Assembly (NCBI GenBank): GCA_013396655.1
Contig: WBMV01004888.1
Location: forward strand, 1,488,001 to 1,552,000
DNA length: 64,000 nt
Source: Campylorhamphus procurvoides
Taxonomy: Eukaryota; Chordata; Aves; Passeriformes; Dendrocolaptidae
Direction of reading: 5' to 3'
In this document: positions 11,901-22,985 of the stretch, piece by piece
Layout of the letters: each line of letters opens with the position of its first letter
Numbering within the stretch: position 1 is the stretch's first letter
Notes under the pieces: model-generated
What the model saw: the letters and a program-made list of their open reading frames with translations, nothing else
The model's database searches: none
Told to the model about the DNA's origin: nothing
Translations under genes and position numbers: made by a program

Positions 11901-14900
11901 TAAGCCCCTCTCGCTTTAAAAGAAGTGAGCATTTTTAGTGAGCTTGTGCCTCACATGTGAAGTGATATGGGAATAAACTAGAAGGGCTTACATGGGCTTT
12001 GATGTCACCCTTTAGTTTTTTCACTGCATTGTCACATGAACAACAATCTGCCCTTTGTGCAGTCAAAAATGATCACTATATGCTAGCTAAAGTTTAAAGA
12101 GGAGGATGTCACATTGTTTATCTGGAAGGATGGCAAGGCATGAGAAATAATCACAGTGACTTGAAAACCCAAAAGCGCAATTTTGTGCATGGTGCCATTC
12201 CTAATTTTCGTTTCACTATGTACCAATGGCAGGAAAGAAGACATAATTAGTGCCATAAGGTATGGACTCTCCACCCCCTTGAGAAATACAGCAACCCCTT
12301 GTGGAGTTTTAGTTGACATGGTGATTTTAAAAGCAGCAATATAGGATCCTGGAAACTGTGGTAACTTATTGTATGGAGATACTATAACATAAAGCTCCCT
12401 GTGGTGGCTTCTTGACAACAGGCCTCAAATCTACAGGGTTTGACTATAAAAGCTACAGTTTCAGTGCCTAAAAGAATTATATTGTACAAGTAGATGTATC
12501 AGCCTCTATATGTTGCCTAGTACAGACAGACTCTGTTTTGAATGGGGATAGTTGCTCTAAAGCAGCCATCCCAGGGCAGAAGAAGCAGTAGGTTTTGGTC
12601 AGTCTCTCACTGTTGACCTTCAATTTGCATCAGTTTCTATGTCCCCAGAGCCTTTAGTCAAGGCTTTTGAATGGGATGTTAGCTCTGCCAGCTTTCAGAG
12701 AAAAGGAGCTAATGGAGAATGTGTGGTGGTACTGGAGCTGCCCGCTGGGAACCACTTATGATGTGAAAGGCTGTCAAGGGCAGATGGCGTTTGATACCTG
12801 ACTTCCTGTTTCTGTAAGCATGAGAATTATCTGTGTTGCCCAGTGCTGCCCTTCTGCAAAACTGTTATCACAAGGTTCAGCATACTGATGTACTAGGTAG
12901 GTCTTGTGGAGGATGGTGGTGTGCCGAGCAGCGCATCAGGGTGCAAATCTGGAGTCCTGCATTACGTGTCAAGCTCCCCTAGAGGCTTACAGTGTTGTGT
13001 GGCTTTCTGATCTCTGCTTGGATCAGTATTGTATCTTGGCTCCACTGAAATGTGCCAGGCTTTCAGCCAGAGAGGTTTGCAGCACGGATTCTGTCTGAGA
13101 CTGCTGTGCAAAAAATTTACTGGAGCTCTGATCTTGCTCGGATCTTCTAGGTTGCTAAAACAATATAAAGGTTAGTAAGAATGACTCATTACAGACAGAG
13201 TGGCAAAGCTATTCCCACAAAGAGACATAGAAGGAATCCTCTCTCAGATGTTTTTTACTGGTTCTTCATACCTCTGACTAATGAAGAGGTGCATTTTCAC
13301 ACCAGTTTCTGGCAGACTTGAGCAATCAGTAAATCATTTTGAGCCCTTAAAACCAGGACTGCCAGATGTCCTTCTGTAGCCAGAGGGAAAACTGCACTGT
13401 CTGAGTTGTGGTGTTTCCCACCCTGGGAAACATGGCTTTTGTTTTTCCAACAGTGTTCATACAAAGTTGAGTGCCATTAGTGTATATTTTATAATCTTTT
13501 CTGACAGCAGGTGATAGTGAATGGATAAATGCAGTTATTCCAGTTTTTAACACTTATACGAATCTGAACCTACAATGACAATTCTAAAAATGTCAATAGA
13601 TTTCCAGGTTTAGAGAGAGACCTGTTTGTTTCTTTTAAACATACTAAAAATGGTTAGCTCTTCCCAACAAAACTGAATAAACCTCTGAAATATTTCCAAA
13701 CATACAGTGGTGGTCAGCTTCATATTGGTGGTGGAGTGACTGAAGAAACTCATCCTTTAAACCTTGCACTGTGATTTTTTTTTTTGCCTTCATTGGTCTC
13801 CTAAGGTATATATTTTACTGTGCAGATAATTGTGTTTTTGTGCTGTTGTCATGGTTGCATAGGTATGGACTTTCACATTCTGGAAGACAGAGAGGAAAAT
13901 TAACAGCATGTCACTGAGCAGGTAAAATCACACAGGGACATGTGCCTGTTGAAGCATCAGGATTCTGTTCTTATCTTTTCTCCAGCCTCTCTTCTTTTTC
14001 ACTCTCATTTTAATCCGTATTGCACATTCCCTCTGGGGAGCTCCTGAGCTCCACATCACTGACCTAAGGGTTGATTTTCATAAGAGTGTTATCACTGAGA
14101 TAAACAGAAGAGCCAGACTGGTGCACAGTAGACAGCTTTCAACAGTCTACTTTGCACCTCCCAGCTCCATTCCAGTGGAAATCTGTGTATGGCTTTCCCA
14201 TTGTTTTCCTCCTTGCGCCATTTCTTACCAATCTCCTTTTCCTCTGCAATGTTTATCTCTGTGAATCTCTAGCTCTCTGACTTTCTTTTCTCTTCTGCTT
14301 CCCAGAGCTCATTACTGATTTGTTCCTTTCATTATGCTCATATATGTTTTTACAGTTGAGGACAGGTCAAGAGCAAAGGCTGTGTCAGAAGAAGAAAGGG
14401 AAGGCTTAGAGGAACTGTGAAGCTCCTAAGCCAAATGTGAACCTCTAGAGCTGTAGGTATCACTTCTGTCTTCATGATCCTGTGTAGTCTTGAGCAAACA
14501 GCTAGAGGTCAGTGAACCAGCAGACTCCTCGGTCACTGTGTAATGAAGTACTTGATGCGTGACAGGTATGCCAATGATTTCTGTCTGGGTCCTTTAAGCA
14601 ATTTTATTTTGGCTCTTTTGTAACAAAATAAGCATGACTATAGCAAGACTAAGCAAATGTGTAGGGTACTGTATGGACATAGGTAAGTGAGTCACTGAAG
14701 GTGCTCCAGCAAAGATGCTATCAGCCAAGCTACAAATGCTTTCAGGAAGCTGGATATCTGTTTTGGTGACTAAAGTGGGTGGCCTGGTGTGACTAGCCTA
14801 CAAGCACTTCCTGGTGTCTGAGGCAACAAACTTGTTCTCCTGTAGAACTGAAGGAGAAAGATGGGGAGATTTAGAGCAAGTGCTGAGAGCCTTCCTGATT

Positions 14901-16510
14901 TCCCTTGTAAATTCATACCCAGCTAATGTGCCAAAGCCTACCTTGTTGCCCTTGTGTCCCTGATGTATCTCTCAAGGCAGCACAAAGATGTTGGCATTTG
15001 CTGTAAAGATGCCTCTGCTTTCTTGTGTAAACACTTTCCTAATGTCTTTCAGGATCTATTGCTTTAAGAGCTTGGTTTCCTTTGGGTTAGTAAAGCAAGT
15101 AATAGGAGTAGCTGTGTCCTGCTGACACTCTGAGGGGAATGGAAAGAGACAGAAAGCAATTATTCAAGTTGGAATGCGTGCAGAGCATTTTTATTATTGT
15201 TATTTGTTGTTTTATGGTCACGCAAGTAGTGCTGCTCTTCAGAGGAGGCAAAGGGAGCCATTGGCACAGTATGTGTAAATCACCATGACATCTCTGGATT
15301 TACACCAGCTTGCTTTCACTACATTCTGGCCCTTGGTTTTGGCCTCAAAAGATTGCCACATGCATTTTAAACATGATAAATTGGGACAGTAGGCATGGTG
15401 AGCAACGGAGAGGGGATGGGGAAGAAGCAACCCAGCTTGCTGCCTGATGCAAGAAGAGGTTCTGGGTGCAAGGGCAGAGTAAAGATATAATTTTCTCTCC
15501 TCTGATTTTACACCTGAAAAGCTTTGGTAAACATTTTTATAGTATTCTCACCAATAGTTGCATTATGAGAAAGAAATGCACTTGGGAGGCAGGGTGTGTT
15601 TTAAATCCTCGAGGCAAAAAGAGCTAAATTCCTGTTTGTGTCAAAATATGTTGATTTGTCTGCCTCTCTGGCTGTAGATGGTGGAATTATTTTTTTTTTC
15701 TTCATAAACATGTAGATAAGTATCCCCTTGTGCTTCTTTACACACACGGATGCCACTGCAATGCCTGAAGGTTTAGTGTGAGACAACTAGGCCATTGTTT
15801 TGGGTTCTGACATGCTTTAGAGCCTTTTTTTATGGTGATGGTTTCCACTGTCCTCATTTTCAGTGCATAAGATTTTCTGGTGCAGGGAAGTGCAACTATG
15901 AGCAATCATGGACATGATTGTACAGGGGTGGTGAAAAGTTGGGCAAAAAGAATTATTTTAGAGGGGACATGTGTAAGGATTTAATTTTACTTTTTTGGGG
16001 GTGGGGCGAGGGAGATTGACAATAAGTCTTGCTGACTCTTGTTGCCTCAGAAAACTTTCTGAGGACCCTATGGCCACTGTGGTCTGTGGTGCACCCACCA
16101 CCTTGTGGGAGCCCAGCTGGTTGGGTCACCAGCTGCCACTGTTCCTGTGGATAGCTGGGCATGGAGCAAGGAGGGAGCTCTCCTTGGACAAGGGGCAGTC
16201 ACTGGGTGGGTTTGCCCTGCTTCCTGCAAGGAGGTGTTGCAGGAAAACCATGCAAGTGGTGAGTTTTGTGGGCAGACTTTCTTTGGGGCTGTGGGCTTGC
16301 TGAAGCTGGGGCATGGAGATGGTGGTGCTTGGGTTTGCCTTTTTACCTTGCAGGAGCCAAAGCAGTCAGTGCTATCAAGATGTGTAGAATAATAAAGGAG
16401 TTTACAAAATCTAATTAATATCTATTTTCATGGATTTAAAATTAGGTTAACCTTTATAATTAGGAAAAAAAAGGCTTTTAATGGCCATCCCCAGAGAAAA
16501 AGGGACTTGT
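8976..16510. other. Non-coding stretch, no gene recognised
   Basis: No gene could be supported. The longest open frames are 111 codons (minus, 12083-12418) and 107 codons (plus, 10623-10946), with no recognisable family. A locally GC-richer block at about 16,050-16,360 is open in several overlapping frames on both strands, which is expected of sequence poor in A and T rather than of coding DNA. A possible MIR-like remnant lies at about 12,940-13,030. Short homopolymers (10 T near 13,776) and a 7-bp inverted repeat with a 4-base loop at 15,903-15,920 are the only other structures noticed. Confidence 0.6.
12940..13030 (+). repeat. Possible MIR-like SINE remnant
   Basis: The words 'ctggagtcctgc', 'gcttacagtgttgtgtggctt' (in part) and the following pyrimidine-rich end occur in the order found in the middle of tRNA-derived core-SINEs. 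Similarity is weak and patchy and the borders are guesses. It may be chance similarity. Confidence 0.28.
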
Positions 16511-16580
16511 GAGGGGGGGAAAAAACAACCAACCAAAAAAAAAACAAACCAAAAACCAAGAAAACAAACCCAACCCTAAT
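16511..16580. repeat. A-rich/C low-complexity tract
   Basis: A run made almost only of A and C (pattern of AACC and CAAA words with a 10-A core), directly after a G7 run at about 16,513-16,519. It is simple-sequence DNA. It could be the decayed tail of a retrotransposed insertion, but no recognisable element sits on either side. Confidence 0.7.
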
Positions 16581-17757
16581 CTTGCTTCTTTATCAAGTCC
16601 ATGTTGACTTCTAAAGTACATTTGTCTTGCTGCTGTCTTTACAAACAAGCTGGGTGAGGTGCCCTGTTCCACCACCAGGCAGTGCTCTCACAGGAGGCTG
16701 CTGTGCAAAATGTCCCTCTGACATCAGCAGGACTGGTGTGCCCGTCTGCCTGTAATTCACCTTGTGGGTGCTTATCAGTGTGTTCACTGCCAAAACAACC
16801 CTGGCAAGCTCTCTAACTAACCCAGTTTAACAAGCTGTGATGTCTATTTTCCACTCTAGCTGTTAACATAACATTTTAAGTTTTTCATTTAGCTTGGTTA
16901 TTGGAACTCGTGCATTTAGCTGTATCTGTATCCTTGCAGTCTCAACACTGACAATGAGCTAACTCGTAAACGATGCTAAGCCTGGCTTCAGACGTAAAAA
17001 TGCCCTACTTGCATTTTTACAAAGCAAAAGTCATAACTCTTCCAAGCCTAATTTGCAGTTTAACTATGCAAAGTCATGAAAAGCTGTGTGGAAAGAAACA
17101 AACTCTCACAGAATTGCAGATTTCTGTTCTAAAAATCCCCAAGCCCCACTCACTGATCTGAATGAGGAAATGTTTATTCTTGCTTTTTTTTTCCTTTTTT
17201 TGTAAAGCAAAAATTTAGCCTTTCAGTCTATCAAAACCTGGAGAAAACATAGGTGAAACGGTGTTTCAGTCAGTCGAAGGAGAGGGAAAGTTATTTACTT
17301 TACCAAAACGCATATATTTCTCATAAGAGAGGAAAACATTTTGAAAAGAAATGTCAAAATGCTCAGTTTTTAAAGTTTTTTTTACCACTTTCGTTTCTAC
17401 TTTTACCTGACCATACCTGTTAGCTAAATTTAACTTGACCTTGCAGATATTCCCAGACAAACCAGAACTATATTTTGCACTTGTTTTTCTTCTAGTCGAT
17501 TTTATATTCACATGAAGACTGTTGTCTAGCAAATATTAGCATAACAGCGCTGAGGTGTGATGTCCAGAAATATGCTCTAAAACTGAAATTTGCTGTGCAT
17601 TTGATCCAACTGCATCACTAGAAGAAAAGGAGTCCCTCCCTAGTCCTGGCTTCTTCCCCAGTCTCTTTACAGGGAGTGTTTCTGTCCCAGCATGAGTTGT
17701 GTATTGCTGTATGTGCGGGATTGGCTATTGATGCAGTGAACAGGCCCTTTCCTTTAG
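16581..17757. other. Non-coding stretch, no gene recognised
   Basis: Nothing beyond short chance open frames (88 codons at most, minus, 17266-17532) and T-rich tracts around 17,184-17,202 was seen. There is no repeat family that I can name. Confidence 0.6.
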
Positions 17758-18010
17758 AAGCATAGAATTACAAAGCAGCCCCGGCTGGAAGGGACCTTTG
17801 TGGGAAAGGGAGCCTAGATGAGACTGTCCAACATGGTATTCAATAGCACCTTGAAAACCTCCAGTGACAGACACACTACAATGTCTCTGGGGAGTTTGTT
17901 CCAGTGATTGATAGTTTCACTGTAAAAAAAAATCTCTTGCCAAGATGGAACATCTTCTGGTGTAAACTCTTCCTGTTGCTCCTTGTTTGGTCCGTGTGGC
18001 TTCTTGTGCT
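17758..18010 (-). mobile_element. CR1 LINE 3' end fragment, minus strand
   Basis: On the plus strand the segment starts with the reverse complement of a CR1 3' terminus: 'catagaattacaaagc', then 'ggctggaagggacctttg'. It continues with 'accttgaaaacctccagtgac', 'gtctctggggagtttgttccagtg', and 'aaatctcttgcc' before a 'cttcctgttgctccttg' block. This order is the antisense of the CR1 3' untranslated region. CR1 is the dominant non-LTR retrotransposon of birds and is typically 5' truncated, as here. The divergence is considerable, so the copy is old. A frame of 136 codons on the plus strand (17904-18314) crosses this element and is antisense noise, not a gene. The inner (5') boundary is uncertain and could reach a little beyond 18,010. 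Confidence 0.85.
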
Positions 18011-19476
18011 GAATCACAGCTTTATATCAACATGCTTCAGGGTTGAGAGGGAGTTGCTGGGAAGGCAGGACACCTCAGGCACTTTTGCTTCACTGCACTG
18101 CTTCATTACATGGGCTTGCTGTCTGATATTTTCTGCAAGGTGGTGGAGGCCAGAGGCCAGTGAATGTGAGGAACTTGCCATACATTTGGGGTCCTGTGAT
18201 GTCACCTGCTGCTGGCATAATGCTCTTTGCTCCCTGTCCATTGCTCCCCACATTTCTGTGGGGGAGCATTTTGGCATTTTGCCAAAACATTTTGGCAGGC
18301 AGAGAGGACAGTGATAAACATTGCAGGCTGAGTTTGTGATGAAAACCATGGAACTTGGATGGAGCTGCAGGAAGCCTAGAAAAAAAATGGAATAGTTCCT
18401 AGAGAAGCAGTGCTAATGAACCTTTGTTTCCTATGTGTTTGCCTTTTGAGCAGCACCTCCCATGTAGGTTTGCTGGGACTTGGTCAGAGGGAGCATTCAT
18501 GGTACAGTCTTCTCCCAGCCAGAGTCTTACAAACAGCTGCTTCACTGGCTCTGCTGCTGATTCCTGCAAAAAAAACGTGAATGTTTCTGAGGGCTCTTCC
18601 TCCCTGCCAAAGGCAATGGAAACTGGCTAATGAGCTCAGACTCAGCAGAGGGAGGCAAAAAGGCACATACAGATCTTTTTACTGGTTTGGAAACCAAACC
18701 ACAAACTTAATCCTTTCAGAACACTGTCATGTGACATGAGGAGTTGGATTCCCAGTGGGTGTGGGAGGGAGGTAAGGAGGTTATTATCCTAGCGTGCATG
18801 GGGATGCCTCAGTGGGTGGGAAACTCCTAAAATTCAACTTTGATTGGGAAGTTAAATCAGTCATTAGAAAAAGGTTGCTATTCTAAAACTGCCTTGCTCC
18901 CTCTTGAGTCCCATGGAATGACTAAGGGGCCTTGCCAATCGAGAGAAAAATAGAGAGCTGGACTCTTGGATAGTAAAAGCTCCCTGAGGCTGTCAGTGCT
19001 TCAGGGCCCTGATGCCAGCAGGGCTTCCAAATTGATTTAGAATAAAATGAAATAGTAGGGGGGAGAGAAGGAGGCATAAATATTTCCCCCTTGTTAATTT
19101 ATTTTCCCCTTTTTTGTATGAGCTAATGCAATGGAAAACGATGCAACTATAATGAGTGCAGTTTTTGGGAGCTGCATGCTGTGCTGCTCAGAGTTATGGC
19201 TGGAAATTGCTCGCTGGCCTGTTGGGCCAGTCCTTTCCTTTCCTGCACTGTATCACTATATGCTCTCAGCAGTGCTGGAGGCAGGCAGCCCCTGGGAAGT
19301 CTAATGAACCATAGTGGAGTAACGAATGCAAATCTAGTCAGTGCACAGAGTGGGGGCCGAGTTGTGCACCTGCTTTTGCCATCACTACTGTGGTTCAGAG
19401 TCTGCACCTGTAAAAGGGAGGGATGTCACCAGTACTGGGGGAAGGGATAGCAAAATGTCAGACTTCCAGCAGGACA
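18011..19476. other. Non-coding stretch between CR1 and LTR
   Basis: No gene or named repeat. Open frames of up to 111 codons occur on both strands at 18,014-18,349, but they overlap the CR1 border and show no domain. The only notable structure is the hairpin group at 18,242-18,297, listed separately. Confidence 0.55.
18242..18297. other. Adjacent hairpins with mutually exclusive stems
   Basis: Arm gctcccc (with flanking bases, 18,242-18,251) pairs with ggggagca (18,261-18,268). This gives a stem of about 10 bp with one bulged G and a 6-base loop. Immediately after it, ttttggca (18,269-18,276) is followed by its exact complement tgccaaaa (18,280-18,287) and then by a second identical ttttggca (18,290-18,297). 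The middle arm can therefore pair with either side arm, giving two alternative perfect 8-bp hairpins. This is seen directly. Function is unknown. It may be a remnant of a small inverted-repeat transposon, or chance. Confidence 0.6.
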
Positions 19477-20047
19477 TGTTGTGGCGGGTTGACCCTGGCT
19501 GGATGCTGAGCGCCCACCAAGCCACTCCATCACTCCCCTTTCCAGTTGGACAAGAGAGAGAAAATAAGATGGAGAACAACTCATAGGTTGAGACAAAGCA
19601 GTTTACTAAGGCAAAAACGAAAGTTTGCATCCACACAAGCAAGGAGGCAAAAAGAAAAGGTCCGTTCTCTACTTCACTTTAGCAGCAATGGCTGACCACA
19701 TCCTGGGAATCAGGGCTTCATCAAGAAAAACATTGTAAATTACAAATGCCCCCTTCTCCTTTCCTTGGCTTTTATATCCCAGCTCATGTCATATGGTATG
19801 GAATATCCCTTTGGTTAGTTTGGTTTAGCTGGCCTAATTGTGTGCCCTCTCAGGATCTTGGCCACCCCCAGCCCCTTGATGGAGGGGGCAATGTTGACAG
19901 GCAGTGCTGATGCTGTGCCAGCCCTGCTCAGCAGCAGCCAAAACACTGGTGGGTTATCAACACCTTTCTTCTAGCTACCAATGCAAAGCATAGCACTGTG
20001 AGAGCTGCTGTGGGGAACTGAACTCCATCTCCGCCAAACCCAGTACG
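19477..20047 (-). mobile_element. Solo LTR of an avian endogenous retrovirus, minus strand
   Basis: Read on the minus strand the element begins 'cgtactgggtttggc' (the first base of the usual TG end is changed). It passes through 'gttgataacccaccagtg', 'gctgagcagggctggcac' and 'aaagggatattccataccat', and has a TATA box in 'gggatataaaagcc'. It ends 'gggtcaacccgccacaaca'. I recognise this arrangement as a long terminal repeat family widespread in bird genomes, by my recollection of the ERV-L-like or related group; the class is less certain than the LTR call. At 571 bp it looks close to full length. No internal retroviral sequence lies on either side, so it is a solo LTR left by recombination between two LTRs. 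No clear target-site duplication is seen. Frames of up to 85 codons overlapping it are not genes. Confidence 0.88.
19770..19776 (-). promoter_or_regulatory. LTR TATA box (minus strand)
   Basis: The minus-strand heptamer tataaaa lies in the middle of the LTR, about 270 bp from its 5' end, as expected for the U3 promoter of a retroviral LTR. Downstream, at 19,602-19,607 on the minus strand, agtaaa occupies the place of the usual poly(A) signal and is a weak variant. Whether the promoter still works cannot be judged from sequence. Confidence 0.5.
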
Positions 20048-22896
20048 TGTCATGGAATCTGCCTCTTCCTTCAGGAAGCAAGAGGGCTGCTCATGGTGTG
20101 CACCCCTGAAAAATATTTCATTTCTGACTCCTCCTTTTGCTGCCTATTTGAGAGACCCTCTCTGTCGCACCTTTACCTGGTCTCCAGTATGTTACCTACC
20201 ACAAGTTCCTTTTTAAGTTAAAACAAATATTGCAATGCAGTTCTAGCTGTGAAGTGCCTCGTGTTTTCCCACGGTGCACTTCTCCTGCAGAGACGTTTCC
20301 CTGGCCTGCATGTTCTAAATGAAGCTCTCATTTTGATGCATCTTCCATCTGCTCAAGCGTTGGCCATAAATAACAACATATTACACAATTTACTTCTTGT
20401 CAACACGCAGATTGTTTATGTGTCATTTCCTCTATCCTTTGTGTTTCCGTAACTTCCTAGGGAAGGAGGATTTATTGGTATAGCAACATTTGGGAATGGA
20501 ACCAAATCCTATGGAGTATGAATTAAATATAGTCAATTTCTGGTACTACATTTTTATTTATTTTTTACAAGACATCTTTCCTTGACGCTTTTGTATCTCA
20601 CCATGTGGCATCCACTAGCTTTGCCATATCATCTGTTATTTAGGGTCTTATATTTCCAGAGTATGTTTGCAAGCTGAGTGTAGAACTGTGAACCACAGTC
20701 CCACAGTATTTTTGACTGAAAGCTAATCTTGAATTTCCACTTACTGTAAGATAATCTTAAATTACCACAGCCTCATTTTGGTGTCAAATTGAAAGAAGAA
20801 CTCTATTGATTTTAAAATGCACTTGGGAGATGGGTCAAAGGTCATGTTAGGAAAGAAACAGAAGTCTCATTGTCTATTATTTTGGAATCAAGTAGGCTAT
20901 AAATAAGTACCCTTGACCTAAGTATTGCATTTCTTGCACCAGTAAATTGTTAAGACCCTTCTACCCAGGAGGTAGTGCACTTTCTTGTGTGAATGCTCCC
21001 TTCCCTAGTGCCTGACTGTGCCTGGCTTTTTGGGGATCAGCTGATATGGCCATTGCTCGCAGTCTGAAAGCAGATTTTTCACAAGAGCTCATGGTTCTCA
21101 TATTGAGCATTCTTGGAATGTTGCTCAGCCATTTGAAATGCTGAAATATCATTGCTAAAGCTGTTGAGGCCCTGTATAGCTGCAGTGATAAGGTCTCTTG
21201 TCCCAGTGAGGGGTGCAATAGATGCAGTGGGTACAATATGGGTGCAGACATAGACTATTGGGATGGTAAAGGTGTAGCAGAGCTGTCTTCAACTGTGCTA
21301 TTCCACATGTTTTGTAAAAATAAGCTGCTTGAATTTTTACTTGTTGAGGATAATTATATATCTGCTATGTGTAGCTCATCCTACATATGCAAATGCGTTT
21401 CCAAACAGAGCTACTTCAATATGGAAATGCTTGTCTTACCCTTGCACAAAAGTGAGAAAGTGAATTTTGTTCTGTCACCCAGAGGAAGGGGATCCTGTTA
21501 AATAGGCCAGACATGCGTTTTGGAGAAAGGACCTCATCTAAGCAATGAATGCTCCTGATTCCAGATCACTGAGCTGGACCTGGGAATTTTGGTCATGATT
21601 CAAGAGCAAAAGCTCTGCTTAACAAGGCATGTTCCCATTTCTTTGTAGACATAAGTCAACTCTGAGACATACTACTAATCTTTTTACAACATATGTGACA
21701 AAATTCCCAGAATCTACTGCTTTAAGTTTTCCAGAGGGGCAGGATTTTGACTGCTTGTTTACCTTTAGGTTTATTAGATCCCTTGGAGAACTGACAAAAT
21801 GGATAGCTTTTTTTTTAAAAAAAAAAATTGTTTCCTTTGATCTTCATTGAGCTTTCTTGGCTTTCGTGGTGCTACATTTTACAATTAACACTGGTGAATT
21901 TTGTGGTGTAGAAATCACTGGCTTAACTCTGTTCCTGTTCAGATCTGCAGTAAGCCTCCCAGAAAATCCCACTCCTTGTTTCCCTTACCCTGAGTCGGAG
22001 CTTGCTTATACAGATGTATACAGAAATTTCCTTTTTCTTGCACGCATGAATTAGTCCCTTACAAAGAGTTGACACTCTTCTTCCTTTGAGAGAAGGCTAG
22101 ATGTCTTCAGGCTGCTGAGAAGAGGGAAGGTCACCACAGGGTCTGCAGAGCGCAGGGAGGGAATGCACAATTTGGCCTCTGTTGTGACAGGTGGACACCT
22201 TGTAGGGACCTCAAGGCTCATGTAGAACTCACAGAGATGTGGTTGAAAACCCATGAGGAAGACATGCAGGGAAAGCAAAGCAAGCAGGGGGATTATTTAT
22301 GGTCTGCTTCTCTTCAAGTTTTTTTACTCCTTCAAATGAAGAAGTTGACTGGTCCTGCTTATTTTTCAGATTTAAAGATCTCTTCAAATAACTAAAACTG
22401 TTTTGTCCTTTTGGGGCATTTATTGCTAATGCAAAACAAAAACTTCTGGTTGCATTATGTTTGAAACTTAAAATGGCTATTTTATTTCTTGTAAAAATTT
22501 ATCTTGGTCTTATGGAAATAGATTTCATAACTGATCTTATGCTGACCAGAAAATAAATGGCACTAATCCTAAGAGGCAAAACCCTGATGTGCATATTTTT
22601 TTGTTAACAATAGTGAAAATACTGTAGTTGTAAATAGAGTTGACTTTCCTCCCAAATTATTCAGTGCCTGCTTTTTCTTACACTGGGACTCTAGGAGATA
22701 GATTACCATTGCTAGGTATATTTCTCTGTTTTAAGGGTAGTGGTTATTATCAAAATACCAACATATTTTGTCCACCTATTAAAGAGAGGAGGAAACTCTC
22801 CCCTTATACCCCATATTTGTAGTGGATAACACATAATTTGTGAACTTACATTTCTGGAAGAAAAAAAGTTAAGCAAAAGCATTCCAATAGAAAGGA
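20048..22896. other. Non-coding stretch, no gene recognised
   Basis: Open frames stay below 100 codons (96 codons, minus, 20961-21251; 87 codons, plus, 21238-21501) and none shows a known domain. Mixed A/T-rich sequence with a T8A10 junction near 21,810-21,828. No repeat family was recognised. Confidence 0.6.
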
Positions 22897-22985
22897 TAAT
22901 GCATTAGACTTTCTGCTCAGGATCTGAAGTCTCTGTGGCTGGTCCTTAATTGCTGGTCAGGCCAACACTGATCAGGAATGACACG
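22897..22985 (+). repeat. Possible MIR-like SINE remnant
   Basis: The order 'gcattagacttt', 'ctcaggatctgaagtct', 'ggctggtccttaattgctgg' resembles the 5' tRNA-related part and start of the core of MIR-type SINEs. Divergence is high and no tail is visible. Borders are approximate. Confidence 0.35.

Noticed and set aside
12083..12418. 111-codon minus-strand frame
   Set aside because: Composition like translated intron; no domain, no start context, no exon borders.
17904..18314. 136-codon plus-strand frame
   Set aside because: It runs antisense through the minus-strand CR1 fragment and into the hairpin region; no domain and no independent support.
19385..19642. 85-codon minus-strand frame
   Set aside because: Crosses the LTR border, so it is a chimera of flank and LTR and not a gene.
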